64,000 nucleotides of DNA from Hippopus hippopus (taxonomy: Eukaryota > Mollusca > Bivalvia > Cardiida > Cardiidae), in assembly GCA_946811185.2 (NCBI GenBank), contig OX328096.1, forward strand, positions 25,101,811 through 25,165,810. Reading direction: 5' to 3'. Made by a program: the position numbers and the translations under genes. The notes beneath the pieces are model-generated. The model had not been told where the DNA came from, did not search any database, and worked only from the letters and a program-made list of their open reading frames with translations. Positions 1-10,112 of this stretch are shown here, piece after piece; within the stretch, counting starts at the first letter, position 1; each line of letters opens with the position of its first letter.

Positions 1-242
1 ATTGCAGTTGAAATGAAGCTGTCTGGTCCTCTCGTACGTATTTAGTTATACTTCTTATTCGTTATTTAATTCAAACTGCCTTTAGATTATCATTTTGGAT
101 TTAACTGAATCGAAACTAGTGAAAGACATTGCAAATAGTTCGAAAATTGGTAAATCAGACTTAATAAAAAATCACAAACAAACTACTAGTAGGTCTATGT
201 ACGTTAACACTTTGAAATACCAATAAATGACTTGGAGATGGA
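1..242. other. No gene seen
   Basis: AT-rich sequence with no ORF of note and no repeat family I recognise. The first exon of the PAN-SRCR gene could lie here or outside the window, but no ATG followed by a phase-0 donor stands out. Confidence 0.4.
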
Positions 243-408
243 AGTTCTTGAAAATATTGCGGAGAAAAGGAGGAAATCCTGGTTACCACAATGTTTCTAC
301 TCTTTACAAGACAATTTCAGTGATTTAAACCACATTTGATTCGTCATCTGCAAGTGTTTCCAATTTGGACAATTCTGAAATTTTTTCTCCTGGTTTAGAG
401 TTAAATCT
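243..408. repeat. Family A hairpin MITE, 5'-truncated
   Basis: Degenerate copy. The stem is weak, but the characteristic second half (GTCGTCTGCAAATGCTTTCAATTTGGAC-like) and a terminal GAGTTAA are recognisable. Confidence 0.6.
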
Positions 409-892
409 CGTTGGCTCTGAATAACACAATTTTAAAGGCAGATTGCAGATGAAATGTTGCGTGTATATATTTTGTTTTATATGTTTTATAAATTAAGTAG
501 TTAATTCAAAAAGCCTAAGAAATATTCATGTCATGAATTATCTTGCTGATCCGAAGAAAGCAACAGACCGAAACAAGAGCACCGCATGCGGGTGCCAACA
601 GCCGGCTGCAGTTGCATGATTTTCTGTGATTTTCTAAGTCGAAAAAGGGACATAACTGTGTCAAAAATACTTTGATGTTATCTGCTCTTTGTTATATGAG
701 TTCCCCTTTAATAGTTAATAACTTGTCCGAGTTTGATGTAAATATCTTCAGTAAAAGCAGAGATAGTATAAAATGTCAAAGTTTTCGCACGAAGCAGATG
801 ACGACAACGACGTCAGGGCTATGACAATACCTCGATACTTTCTTTGAAAACAGCAGAGTTATGTCGAATGTCAGTTTAATCGAGGTACCACT

Positions 893-1072
893 TTAACCCT
901 TCACCGCACAATGCCGCCTTTCCTTGACCCTGGGAAAGAAGCCTTTTGAAAACATTGTGGGAAAAAGAGAAAATGCTGGTAACCAGCATTTTCTCCTTTT
1001 CCTACAATGTTTTTAAAAGTTTCATTCCTCCTCACGATAGTTAAACCACTGAATTGTTTGGTAAACGGTTGA
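893..1072. repeat. Family A hairpin MITE
   Basis: Reference description of family A. A full copy is about 180-245 bp. It starts TTAACCCTTTACCACACAAT, has a near-perfect hairpin in which GGAGAAAATGCTGGT is followed by its reverse complement and then CACAATGTTTTC, and ends GGTAAAGGGTTAA. The two ends are inverted copies of each other, as expected of a non-autonomous DNA transposon. It has no coding capacity. About 35 copies or fragments occur in this window. This copy starts TTAACCCTTCACC and ends GTAAACGGTTGAA. Confidence 0.8.
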
Positions 1073-1297
1073 ACATAGGATCAGGTAGGGTATTCACCAG
1101 ACGTTCCCTTTTCGTATGCTATATCAAAAAATTAGGAAGTGTTTTGCCTGTCATAGATCCATCTTTATGAAAGCAAGGAATCGTCAAACGATGTTTACTG
1201 TCAGAGCTGAAAGGTTGCCATTATATTATATTTCATGTGTCTATTTTTAGAAATGTTATGGGTAAAGAAATGTCGTAATTTAAGCTGGGTGGAATTA

Positions 1298-1714
1298 CAT
1301 TCGGCATACCTCGGGTGATGGGAGCCATCATATCCCTCGGCTGTATCTGGTGGATTAATATGCATCAGATCGATACATACCCGGAAATACGCCGGTTTAC
1401 CGTTCTGAAAATTGTAAGGCTCCTCTTAAAAAAAGAAAACTTGAGTTTCAATTTTCTATAGAAATCTTTCTAACTATGTTTCAGTTGAGTTAGCAAACAG
1501 TTCGTACATTCATTATTTATCACTTCCGATTAAAGTTTTCACCGACAGATAAACATATGTGAATAACTTCATCGAGGTTGTTTATGTCGTTGCTAAACGA
1601 CTGACGGTGGCGCGCCATGTATATCAGATCACGTGATTTGCAGTTCAAATGGAAACGACCGTTATACGGACGAGGTTAGATGTAGGTACGGAATCGGCCG
1701 AGTTGTGACGAGTG
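1298..1714 (+). mobile_element. Family E MULE-like MITE, complete
   Basis: Element of 417 bp without an ORF. Its left tip CATTCGGCATACCTCGG matches the reverse complement of its right tip, CACTCGTCACAACTCGG, at 13 of 17 positions, so it has short imperfect terminal inverted repeats. It is flanked on both sides by GGTGGAATTA, a 10-bp direct repeat read as the target duplication. Target duplications of 9-10 bp are typical of the Mutator (MULE) superfamily; no transposase is present, so the assignment is by inference. Other copies are at 10869, 11299, 35759 and 60161. Confidence 0.8.
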
Positions 1715-1845
1715 GGTGGAATTATTTCCCCGTCACAGTGAATATTTTCCTCCTGCCGAAAATCTGGAACTACTTTTTTAAGTTTTTAAGTTTTAAAAGT
1801 GGCATTCGTTGACAAAATAATCAGAGGAAATATAATATATAATTC

Positions 1846-1986
1846 ATTTCATCAGCTTGTGGTTAATATGGGGAAAAATTTGCCTCAAAAGGGAAAGGTC
1901 CGCGAAAATAACTCGTGCCTTATTTTCGCATACCTTTCCCTTTTTCGGCAAATAATTCCCCATATTAACCACAAGCTGATGAAATA
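1846..1986. repeat. Foldback (hairpin) insertion in intron
   Basis: Two arms of about 65 bp, nearly perfect reverse complements, are separated by a loop of under 10 bp. The arm includes CAGCTTGTGGTTAATATGGG. The right arm ends about 20 bp before the acceptor of the exon at 2006. The short ORFs crossing this stretch are products of the palindrome. Confidence 0.85.
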
Positions 1987-2005
1987 AACTCTATTTATTG
2001 CACAG

Positions 2006-2282
2006 GTCTTACTGTTCCTTGCATTTACGGCAAGCGCCAACAGAAACAAGAAATTCGACCATTTCCAAGACATCGACGGTATGAAGTGTCCTGAAACGCA
2101 AAAGCTCTTCACGGAACAAGAAACCAGTAAGATGGGCTGCATCACACTCTGTCAGACTTATACTGGATGTAAGAGCGTTTTCTTTGGACAGCTTTCTGGA
2201 ATTTGTTACGGTTGTGATCGAGTTTATCGCGACAATTCTGAGCTAGAAGTTGAAGCAGGTACAGTTTATTACATGGATGCGG
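2006..2282 (+). CDS. Exon: signal peptide plus PAN/Apple-like module of a secreted PAN-SRCR protein
   Basis: Internal exon of a host gene, 277 nt, bounded by the acceptor TTATTGCACAG and the donor GGGTAAGTA. It begins in phase 0 with a hydrophobic run VLLFLAFTASA, which looks like the core of a secretory signal peptide, followed by NRNKKFDHF. The rest is a small cysteine-rich module: KCPETQK, MGCITLCQTYTGC and GICYGC, with a further cysteine supplied by the next exon (DVCMDL). The spacing resembles PAN/Apple domains, which are protein- or carbohydrate-binding modules of secreted proteins. The frame is closed by a stop at 1985-1987 with no ATG after it, so an upstream exon must supply the start; I did not find it. 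The exon ends with one spare base, in phase with the exon at 2971. Confidence 0.75.
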
Positions 2283-2379
2283 GTAAGTATATATATTATT
2301 TCTGTACCGGTGAAAGACCTCTTGTTTAAGAATAAGGTACTATGTACAGCGGTCTCTTAAGTATAAATAGTTGATATCA

Positions 2380-2530
2380 AGGTGAGGCTCATTAATTCAC
2401 GTCTTCCCTGGGTTTCACCAGTGCAAGACTGTGACCATGCAAGACCTTTGCCCAACTTGATCATCGCCACCAACAAGAATTGAACCAGGATTTCCTGGTT
2501 ACAAAGCCTAAACCACGGAGGATCCTTTAC
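2380..2530 (-). repeat. Possible tRNA-derived SINE fragment
   Basis: On the minus strand, a CCTGGTTCAATTCTTG stretch resembles a Pol III B box and TGCATGGTCACAGTCTTGCA follows it downstream. The A box is degenerate and the tail is missing. It lies in the intron between the first two recognised exons. Confidence 0.3.
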
Positions 2531-2970
2531 TGTTCGTAGAACGTTGCTCTTGGTCCACATTCACCAACCATTGTTACCAACGTGCTCAGGCTAATTCTGA
2601 GGGGGAAAAAAATGAATTTTGAAAATAACGTGAATTCTCTTTGGCTGAACAAAGTGGTTTAGCTAATCAGTAGTTGCGGTACTTTCAAAGTCTGGAATTA
2701 GACAAAGAATGAAATTAAAATGGTTAGTGAATGCGACCCCTGAAAAGTGTTAAACGTCATAAAACATCTTCATGTTGCCAGAGAATAGACCAATCTTAAC
2801 CTTTTGCCAGTACAAATACCTCTCTTCGTGCCCCGACGAGTCGCATTTTGAGAAAACAGTACATGAAAAGGAATCGCTTGGACATCTTACTGACTACCTG
2901 TATATACATGCAAATGTTCTTTGACAACATGTAATGTGTATTGTCCTCAATAGATTATTCGTTCGTTCAG

Positions 2971-3051
2971 ATGTCTGCATGGACTTATTTTATTTGGCAG
3001 ACCAAGCTGTAGTGATGATATCGGGTGACCCATTTCAAGGTCGACTTGAAG
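2971..3051 (+). CDS. Exon: linker between PAN-like and SRCR domains
   Basis: Short exon of 81 nt between the acceptor GTTCGTTCAG and the donor GGTAGGC. Joined to the spare G of the exon ending at 2282, it reads DVCMDLFYLADQAVVMISG and then DPFQGRLE, leaving one spare G. The cysteine would complete the PAN-like module. GRLE followed by V from the next exon is the usual opening of an SRCR domain (consensus GRVEV or GRLEV). Phase continuity on both sides is the main evidence that the exon is real. Confidence 0.7.
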
Positions 3052-3624
3052 GTAGGCTAGATGGTTTGTTTCCTTACTTCTAACTTTAATAATGCCGTTT
3101 CGGTCGTAGTTTGATAGTCGAGTTTATACCGAGTTCAGCTGTTCATGTAATCTCAGCTATATCGCGGCAATAGCTCGCTCTACATCTGTCTTCCTCTGAT
3201 TGTACAATGACTGGGCCTTGGTTCTGCGATTCTCTGTCTATGGACGTTTCATAAGGCTGACAGAATCTTCAGTCTAACGCTTCAACCATCAGTCCCGGAG
3301 GACCTGGGATGGGGGCTTTAAGCCACTTTCTCGGGCATCTTTCGATTTCAAGGCCTAGATACAGAGATAATTACCTTCTAGACAAATCGAGGGAAAAATA
3401 AATAGATAAAAACTATCGCCTGAACGCGTCCGCTTTAAAGAGGGGGTTAAAGAAATAAGCTTTGTCGATGACCACTCTAGAAACTATAACTGTTTGGTCT
3501 AGGTGGCAATATCGTCTTTTAACTGGTAGTAGGGATTTGCTTTTTTCTGCGTGGAAAAACTTTTTGGATCTGAAAAAGTTACTCTGAATAACGATATGGT
3601 CTTTAAACTGACCTTGTATTAATG

Positions 3625-3842
3625 GAATGTTTTACGCCGCTTTCAACATTATTTCAGTCATATAATGGCGACAGGTCACATTTTCCTGTGTTCCATGGGT
3701 GTCACCAGTACTAGGCTACGGCTCTGAAATGTCTTTTCCAAGGACACTCCCGCGAAAAGCTAAGCGGATCCAGTGAGGCTCGAAGTCGGGGGCCTCCGGG
3801 TCACGAGTCCTACACCTTACCACTGAGCCACGCAAGATCCCT
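3625..3842 (-). mobile_element. tRNA-derived SINE (type 2)
   Basis: Read on the minus strand it opens with a tRNA-like head (TGGCTCAGTGGTAAGGTGTA, then a B-box-like stretch in GACTCGTGACCC) and ends with a tail containing ACTGAAATAATGTTGAAAGC and GGCGTAAAACA. Closely similar to the copy at 46530-46745. The tail resembles the V-type core shared by several molluscan SINEs; that is from memory and unchecked. Confidence 0.7.
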
Positions 3843-3904
3843 AATCTAACTTGGTAATGAGGGGGTTACTGTGCGTCAAGTTTCATTCCAACCTACCCGA
3901 ACCA

Positions 3905-3941
3905 TGTTTATTTCAGTTTGGCAACAGGGTCAGTGGGGTAA
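3905..3941 (+). repeat. Remote copy of the SRCR exon acceptor unit
   Basis: Contains TGTTTATTTCAG followed by TTTGGCAACAGGGTCAGTGG, nearly identical to the acceptor and first codons of the SRCR exon that starts at 14555, 10.6 kb downstream. Homology stops soon after GGGGTAATG, so it cannot serve as a full exon. See the array at 14321-14554. Confidence 0.8.
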
Positions 3942-4789
3942 TGTAAAAGAACAGTGACTCGGCAGGCACATTAACTCGTCACTTTTTGTTATCTCTTCTT
4001 CGATTACGCCATTTGAAAGTTTACTGGCACAGAGTTTTTGAAAGATACACAGATTTTCTTTTTTCTGGTTTGGATAACATTCACATCCATTGCTTTGTGC
4101 TAGACTTTTTGGCCACTGAAAAACCCACTAAAATTCACATCAATCGGTCGGCTTTGGCGACGACAAGTTTCTGTTTCAGCTGTCTCGGGCTAAAGGTCGC
4201 AGTTTCAGCTGTCTCGTGCTAAAGGTCGCAGTAAAGGTTTTAGACGCATGAGTGATGTCAGAGCCACGTGTTGACCTTCTAGAATACTTATTCTGACAAG
4301 ATTTAACTTTCTTTGATAAGACAGAACCTTTGAAAGCAATAAAAGGTTCAACAAAAACGAGGAGTTAGAACCCGATTGACGACTTAGTGTTCCCCTATTT
4401 TAGTTGGATATTTGGAATGATATTTTACCCACTGACATAGAAATAAACCTTGATAAGCGTATTTTCCTTTACCTAATGTGAATGAAATATATATCTTAGC
4501 AGCAATTAGGTCTATTTAGAAATATTTTAGAGGGCACAAGGCCGAATCGGCAACGAATCATGCGTCCTTGCTTATTTTAATCAGAATCTGTTTCCTTTTT
4601 CAGAATATTGTAATCTAGTGAAATAGTGTCCTATTTTATTGATAAAATGGTGTAAATAACAGTTATAATACACTAAATAATGATTTGGAATATCAATATT
4701 AACATTTTTGCGTATCGAACATAATTTCGTGCTACAGCGTTCAACAAAAAGTCATGATTATCGTCAAAAACATAATAAGCGGTGATAGA

Positions 4790-4865
4790 ATTATAAATTC
4801 TGTCGCAATGACCTAACTTCAATCATCGGAAAGAAATTTGCCGCGCTGGGATTCGATGGAGCGGC
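4790..4865 (-). mobile_element. SINE fragment
   Basis: Matches part of the SINE at 43510-43755: ATGACTATCATCAATCCTCT-like sequence, then GAAAGAAATTTGCCG, then GGGATTCGATGG in place of the B box. Both ends are lost. Confidence 0.5.
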
Positions 4866-4934
4866 CCATGGTTTCAGGCCCTGTCCATTACGTAATACGC
4901 ACTGTTACGCACAAATATATGAGTCATTCGCTAT

Positions 4935-5150
4935 TAAAAGAAGGTTTGATGCATCTGCAAAAAGTATCGACCCAGGTCCGCCTGCGCAGTCTGTGCATGC
5001 TGACCAGGACTGAAACCTTTTGCTATCGGTCAATTTTATGCGTGTCAAAGGACAAGTCTACCTCATGATCCATTCGGTTGTTAGACAAAAAGGATTTTAT
5101 GGATACATCCCGGAGATGCATAAAGCTCCCTTTTGTCAGTGCGCAGCTCA
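4935..5150. repeat. Family C hairpin MITE
   Basis: Contains GCATCTGCAAAAAGTATCGA, a stem of CAGGTCCGCCTGCGCAG type, the block GTTGTTAGACAAAAAGGATT and the inverted end GGAGATGCATAAAGCTCCC. No coding capacity. Confidence 0.75.
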
Positions 5151-5182
5151 TATAATGATAATGGATGACTCCATAGCTAACT

Positions 5183-5310
5183 CTTTAACTCTTTCACTGC
5201 CAATGATGCATTAGATAGCTTTTGCGGACGGCGTAGATCAAGATCAGACTGCACAAAAATTGCAGTCTGATCTTGGATCTACACCGTCCGCTATCTGATG
5301 CTAATCATCA
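5183..5310. repeat. Family B hairpin MITE, TTAACTCTTTCACTGCCAAT subtype
   Basis: Central hairpin GATCAAGATCAGACTGCA...TGCAGTCTGATCTTGGATC, flanked by GCGGACGGCGTA and its inverse. The left end reads TTAACTCTTTCACTGCCAAT, the end type also seen at 37423-37631. Confidence 0.75.
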
Positions 5311-5393
5311 ACCAAAAACAGGTTCAATTAAAACGAAAAATATTCTAACAGATCTCGAGAAAAGTCGGCTCCATTTAGTTGGCAGCGAAACAA

Positions 5394-5613
5394 CTAACAG
5401 ACGACACAATTTCAGACATGTCAAAATTGAAAGAATTTGCAGGCGACAAATTAAATGTTACCTAAATGAATTAATGTCTCTTTGCAAGGTTAGAAAAAAT
5501 ATCGGAAGAAGGAGGACATGCTGGTTCTCAGCATTTTCTCTTTTTCCCACAGTGTTTCGAAGGGCTTCCTTCCTAGTGTAGTTAAAATTCGGGATTATGT
5601 GGGGAAGGGTTAA
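5394..5613. repeat. Family A hairpin MITE
   Basis: Complete but diverged copy; the stem reads GAAGGAGGACATGCTGGTTC and the right end GGGGAAGGGTTAA. Confidence 0.75.
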
Positions 5614-5754
5614 AATGAACTATGAAGATGATGATAATACTGATAATGACGATGATGATGATGATGATTATGTTTAGAAAGAAAAAAATGGTACTGAATC
5701 TACACTGCTGTCCGGTGTTCTGGTATTTATTATCAAAGCAGCCCCTATAAGTTG

Positions 5755-5795
5755 CTCTTTACCAAACGATCCCGTATTTTAACGAACCTGGGTCC
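5755..5795. repeat. Family A half element
   Basis: Only the first ~40 bp of family A remain (TTTACCAAACGATCCCGTAT, then TTTTAACGAACCTGGG). It abuts the truncated 5' edge of the Gypsy element. Confidence 0.5.
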
Positions 5796-7229
5796 GTATT
5801 CACCAACCATTCTAAAGATCGTTCTCAGTCTTATTATCCAGAATTTTCTAAATTTGAAAGTAAAGAAACTTCTGATCGGCAAAACCATTCGGTTTCTGAA
5901 TATGAGCACCTGTTCCTTGATATTCCAACACGGACAGATACAATATACCATGATGTGGACATTGAAAATTCAAAACCAGTAAAACAACATATATATCGAA
6001 TGAATCCCAAGAAACTGGAGCATCTTAGAGAGGAAATCAAGTATCTATTGGACAATGACTTTATTGAACCTAGTCAAAGTGAATGGAGTTCTTCCTGTAT
6101 TCTTGTACCAAAGCCAGATGGAACTTTTCGTATGTGCACTGACTATAGAAAAGTTAATACTGTGACCAAGACTGATTCGTTTCCAGTGCCAAGAGTAGAA
6201 GACTGCATTGACAATATTGGTCATGCAAAATATGTAACCAAATTTGATCTTCTAAAAGGATTTTGGCAAATTCCTCTCACTGAAAGAGCTAAAGAGATCT
6301 CTGCATTTGTAACTCCTGATGGACTTTATCAGTACAAATTTATGCCTTTTGGGATGAAAAACTCGCCGGCAACATTTCAACGTCTTATCAACATCATAAT
6401 ATCTGGACTGGACGACTGTAGGGCCTACATCGATGACGTCTTCATTCACAGCGATGATTGGAATGAACATCTAAAGACTATCAGAGAATTTTTTGACAGG
6501 CTGAGTAAAGCCAAATTAACAATTAATCTTGTTAAAAGTGAATTTTGTCATGCTAGTTTAACATTTTTGGGTCATGTTGTTGGACAAGGACAGATAAAAC
6601 CTGTAGAAGCTAAAGTAAAAGCTATTTCTGATTTTCCTGTACCTACATGCAGAAGACAACTTATGAGATTTCTTGGTATGGCTGGTTACTACAGGAAATT
6701 CTGTGGTAATTTTTCTGTCATTGCTGAGCCACTGACAAGTCTTCCCAGCAAACGCAAAAAATTTATATGGAGTGATGATTGTCAAAAAGCTTTCGATAAA
6801 GTAAAAGCCATACTAAAAGGTGAACCAGTTCTTTTAGCTCCTAATTTTGAAAAAGAATTTAAGCTTGCATTAGATGCTAGTGATACTGGTGCAGGTGGTG
6901 TTTTACTTCAAGAAGATTGTAATGGTGTAGATCATCCAGTTAGTTATTTTTCTAAAAGGTTTAACAAATATCAGAAAAACTACTCAACAATAGAAAAAGA
7001 GTGTTTATATCTCATTCTTGCTCTTCAGCATTTCGAGATATATTTGTCGTCTTCTCCTGAACCCATCATTGTATATAGTGATCATAATTCTCTGATTTTT
7101 ATCCATAAAATGAAAAACAAGAATCAGTGTTTACTCAGATGGAGTCTGTTTTTACAAGAATATAACATGGATATCAGACACATAAAAGGTAGGGATAATA
7201 TTATCCCTGATGCTTTGTCTAGAATTTAA
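5796..7229 (+). CDS. pol: Gypsy pol fragment: reverse transcriptase and RNase H
   Basis: The frame is open across 5796-7229 without an internal stop; the recognisable retroelement part begins near 5800 with no start codon, as expected of a truncated polyprotein. Motifs in order: LVPKPDGTFRMCTDYRKVN, KFDLLKGFWQIPL (first catalytic Asp near 6246), MPFGMKNSPATFQ, then YIDD (6426-6437). The connection includes GYYRKF. RNase H follows: LDASDTGAG, YSTIEKECLYLILALQHFE, YSDHNSL and the terminal KGRDNIIPDALSR, immediately before the stop. No integrase follows; only ~120 bp separate the stop from the polypurine tract. That order is known in Gmr1-like Ty3/Gypsy elements, where integrase lies upstream of reverse transcriptase. 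The fragment therefore either belongs to that clade or has lost its integrase by deletion. Confidence 0.9.
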   Translation, partial: VFTNHSKDRSQSYYPEFSKFESKETSDRQNHSVSEYEHLFLDIPTRTDTIYHDVDIENSKPVKQHIYRMNPKKLEHLREEIKYLLDNDFIEPSQSEWSSSCILVPKPDGTFRMCTDYRKVNTVTKTDSFPVPRVEDCIDNIGHAKYVTKFDLLKGFWQIPLTERAKEISAFVTPDGLYQYKFMPFGMKNSPATFQRLINIIISGLDDCRAYIDDVFIHSDDWNEHLKTIREFFDRLSKAKLTINLVKSEFCHASLTFLGHVVGQGQIKPVEAKVKAISDFPVPTCRRQLMRFLGMAGYYRKFCGNFSVIAEPLTSLPSKRKKFIWSDDCQKAFDKVKAILKGEPVLLAPNFEKEFKLALDASDTGAGGVLLQEDCNGVDHPVSYFSKRFNKYQKNYSTIEKECLYLILALQHFEIYLSSSPEPIIVYSDHNSLIFIHKMKNKNQCLLRWSLFLQEYNMDIRHIKGRDNIIPDALSRI

Positions 7230-7348
7230 CATGTAAATAGTTAACATTTGTCTTTATGTATAGTGTATTTTTATGTACATTTATGCGTAATGATGTTTTC
7301 TATCTTCAGACAAAAGAAAGTTTTACTTCTTAAAACTTTCTTTTACTT

Positions 7349-7360
7349 TAGGAGGGGAAG
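7349..7360 (+). promoter_or_regulatory. Polypurine tract of the Gypsy element
   Basis: AGGAGGGGAAG directly abuts the LTR start TGTTAT; this is the expected plus-strand primer site for LTR retrotransposons. Confidence 0.8.
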
Positions 7361-7958
7361 TGTTATATAAACAGAATATACATGTAACCTGTTTTCATTA
7401 TCACTTTCACTCTATATACAGAGTATTCTAGAAACATAAAGAACATTCATTGGTTTTTCCATTGTGGTTATTTTTAGAAACAGGTTGTTAGTAAACAAAT
7501 TGTTTACCAATCCATGTTGTCATCTTTCTAGAAAAGACTAATCTAGATTTTTCCAAGCTGATATAAATAGGAGTGACTTAGTTGGTGGATTGGATTTTGA
7601 ACTTAGACTTGTGGCTTTGAGGATACAGAGTTAGTGAAAGTGTTGGATTGAAATTGGAATATAGATCTGTAAGTTGGAAATATTTATTTCTTAAACAGGT
7701 TGCTCATATCTATTTGCAAGTTAAAACTATTGTTAATTTAGGTTTTAGGAACCAGAAATTTCATACTTTTTGTAGTCTAAACACAATTCTTAATTTTGAG
7801 GGACTTATTCTATTTCTTGTTCTAAGATTAAAAATTGTCAAAATTTCATTCAAACTTAACTCTTATTGTACTCTTTTGTCTTTATTCATTAATAAATATT
7901 GTTAATTTGTGAAAGGCTTGTTGCTGGTTTTCTTTCTCGTTACGCTTGTCTCGTAACA
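7361..7958 (+). repeat. 3' long terminal repeat of the Gypsy element
   Basis: Runs from TGTTATATAAACAG to CTTGTCTCGTAACA, about 598 bp, with TGTTA/TAACA short inverted ends. A TATA box (TATAAATA at 7562-7569) marks a plausible U3 promoter, and AATAAA at 7891-7896 a plausible polyadenylation signal near the R/U5 boundary. The 85-aa ORF inside it has no known counterpart and is probably fortuitous. Confidence 0.85.
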
Positions 7959-8755
7959 ATAGCTCGAAAAGCAGCTTAAAAAAATTAAAAAAAAATGAAA
8001 AGTAATAGCAGGTTGAATTAAATATTTTTTAAAAAAAAGTAAAAGACACTTTAAAAGAAAAACTGTCTGCTCTTGTTGTAAATTATTTCTAATGAGAGCA
8101 GAAAAAAAATCCTTTTTTCTTTTTTACAAAGAAAATCTACATGTAAAGTACAATCTTACCTGAGAAAGTTCTCTTGATTCTTTAGGTTGGACGACAATTG
8201 TTTCAGCGTCTTAATTTATACTAAACTTACATCCGGTTAAAGTAAAATTAATTTGCATATTCATTGTGTGAGTTGCTATTTGTTTTGTATTTTAATACTT
8301 CACTGAAAAAAATCAAGTGAAACAAAATCATGTGAAAAAGTACTGCCTTAAGTAACACATCTTAATGTTATTTATTTATTTATTATTATTATTATTTGTT
8401 CTTTTCACAAGTAAATTAGATAATAGAATTTATTACGGGCATATATTTAAGTTTTTTAGTTTTCATTCATTAACATTTTCGCTTTCTTGAACGACGACAT
8501 TGAAGCTTGAAACTAAGTAAAACGTACGCGAACATGAAAAGGGCCAATTTTGACGGATGTTTTCGAACGATGTGGCAGTTTAAAGAAGCATAATTGCCAC
8601 CAGTGACGAACGTGCTGTTTGATCTTGGATCATGGACAGGTAAGCCTGCCATTGCAATGTGACTAAACGAGGGTTTTCAACGCCGATTTGACATCCCTCG
8701 TAAAGCAAATTTACAGCGGACGATACTAAAGAGGGGGGAAAAAATTGAGTTATGC
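7959..8755. other. No gene seen; AT-rich, with a TTA/TTTA simple repeat
   Basis: Poly-A/T runs near 7980-8130 and a TTATT-type low-complexity tract near 8370-8400. I see no exon or mobile element. Confidence 0.5.
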
Positions 8756-8940
8756 TCTGTGAAAAGGGGGTTTAATGCATCTGCAAAAAGTATCGACCAG
8801 GTCAGCCTGCGCGGACTGCGCAGGCTGACCTGAGTCGAAACTTTTTTGCTATTGGTCAATTTTCTGCACGTAAAAGGACCAGTGTACCTCATAATATAGT
8901 CGGTTAAGACCGAAATAATGTTGAAAGAGGCATAAAACAC
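8756..8940. repeat. Family C hairpin MITE
   Basis: Good central stem: GGTCAGCCTGCGCGGACTGC meets its inverse. The left end AAAAGGGGGTTTAATGCATC is present; the right end is degraded after GTCGGTTAAGACC. Confidence 0.75.
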
Positions 8941-9462
8941 GATTCATTCAATCAGTCAATCTCAGCCAATCAAATGTCTAGTCCGAGGTCAAAAGCTTCC
9001 TTTGTTAGATGAAATAGTAAAAAGCATTCATGAACTTAGATTTACTTCTATCCCAAATACAGGCAAAAAGTTATGTTACTACTGTTTGGTCTTTAGCTCT
9101 ACTGGATATATACTCAACAGCAAAAGAAACGCACAGACGAGTACGGGCCTACTCTATAAGAAAAATCAGTTGTGATAGTGCCTTATTTTGGACATGTCAT
9201 GGACAAAATTGTACAGACTAAATGAAATAGTTTTTCTAAAGTTCTGAGTGAAATGAACTGAAGTTTGAAATTGTTCTTCTGAACTATTGAATTTTCTTAG
9301 AATGATCAATAAATTAACTCGAGAAAACATATGCGTTTCTTTTGCTGTCGAGTATATCTAGTGCCCGGTCGGTGAGGTTTTTTTTTTTTTATCTGTTTTT
9401 GGCATATAGATGTCGACCGTTTCTTTTTTAAAACCTTATGCTATACTATGCGTGACTAACTG

Positions 9463-9590
9463 ACCTTTTACAGACAGTGTAGATAAAGATCAGACTGCAC
9501 AGAACGTGCAGTCTGATCTTGGATCCATACGATCAGAATATTTTTTTTTTATTTTAAATTAAGTTTAAAAAAGCAACCCTCGGATTTTTA
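9463..9590. repeat. Family B hairpin MITE, right end degraded
   Basis: CTGACCTTTTACAGACAGTG leads into the AGATCAGACTGCACAGAACG hairpin; beyond GGATCCATACGA the homology fades into a T-rich run. Confidence 0.7.
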
Positions 9591-9667
9591 CACGCGGTCT
9601 GAATGCTTCATTTAGCTTATTTAGCAGCTTAAAGGCCCAGTAAAGGCCAAAATATCAAAGCAGGAGT

Positions 9668-9957
9668 CATAATACATTTAAATCTTGATCATACCAATTA
9701 AAAGTATGGAAAATATTGTGGAGATGACAGTCTGTTATCGTGTCGGGCCATATGTTGGTCGCTGGCAGAAAAAAGAATTTTAAAATTAGGCAAAAAGTAA
9801 ACAAAAGACACGGCTACCTGGCAGGTTTTAACCTAGTTTTGAAATTAATTTCTCTGTCAGGGACTAACAGTTGGACCGACCGTACAATGACAGATTGTCA
9901 TCTTCACAATACATTCCATACTTTTAAATGGTATGATATAAATTCAAATGCATTTAA
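9668..9957. repeat. Foldback MITE with ~65-bp inverted ends
   Basis: The left arm (CATACCAATTAAAAGTATGG ... GATGACAGTCTGT) is repeated inverted at 9887-9952 (GACAGATTGTCATCTTCAC ... CATACTTTTAAATGGTATGA). About 155 bp of unique sequence lies between. The 90-aa ORF across it is a by-product. Confidence 0.75.
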
Positions 9958-10112
9958 ACACCCGCTTTGTTTACATTTGGACTTTATTGTTACTTTAAGG
10001 GTTAAAGTTTGAAATACCATTAAAGGCATAGCTGACAAGATGATTTTAAAAAAGTTTACTTGAAAAATAAGAAAAGAACTGATGTCAGCTATATTTTTTC
10101 TTTTTTTTTTTT

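Larger units (their letters stand above)
5796..7958 (+). mobile_element. Ty3/Gypsy LTR retrotransposon, 5'-truncated
   Basis: The 3' part of an LTR element: reverse transcriptase and RNase H, then a polypurine tract and one complete 3' LTR. The 5' LTR, gag, protease and any integrase are absent from the window. The pol frame is intact for over 1.4 kb, so the insertion is fairly young. It lies in the 11.5-kb intron of the PAN-SRCR gene, on the sense strand. Confidence 0.9.

Noticed and set aside
1799..2145. Overlapping ORFs on both strands before the first exon
   Set aside because: They read through the arms of a foldback element, which creates open frames on both strands.
5273..5581. 102-codon ORF
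   Set aside because: Runs from a family B hairpin into a family A hairpin; no host similarity.
7648..7905. 85-codon ORF in the Gypsy LTR
   Set aside because: LTRs of this group are non-coding; it overlaps the expected R/U5 region and polyadenylation signal.
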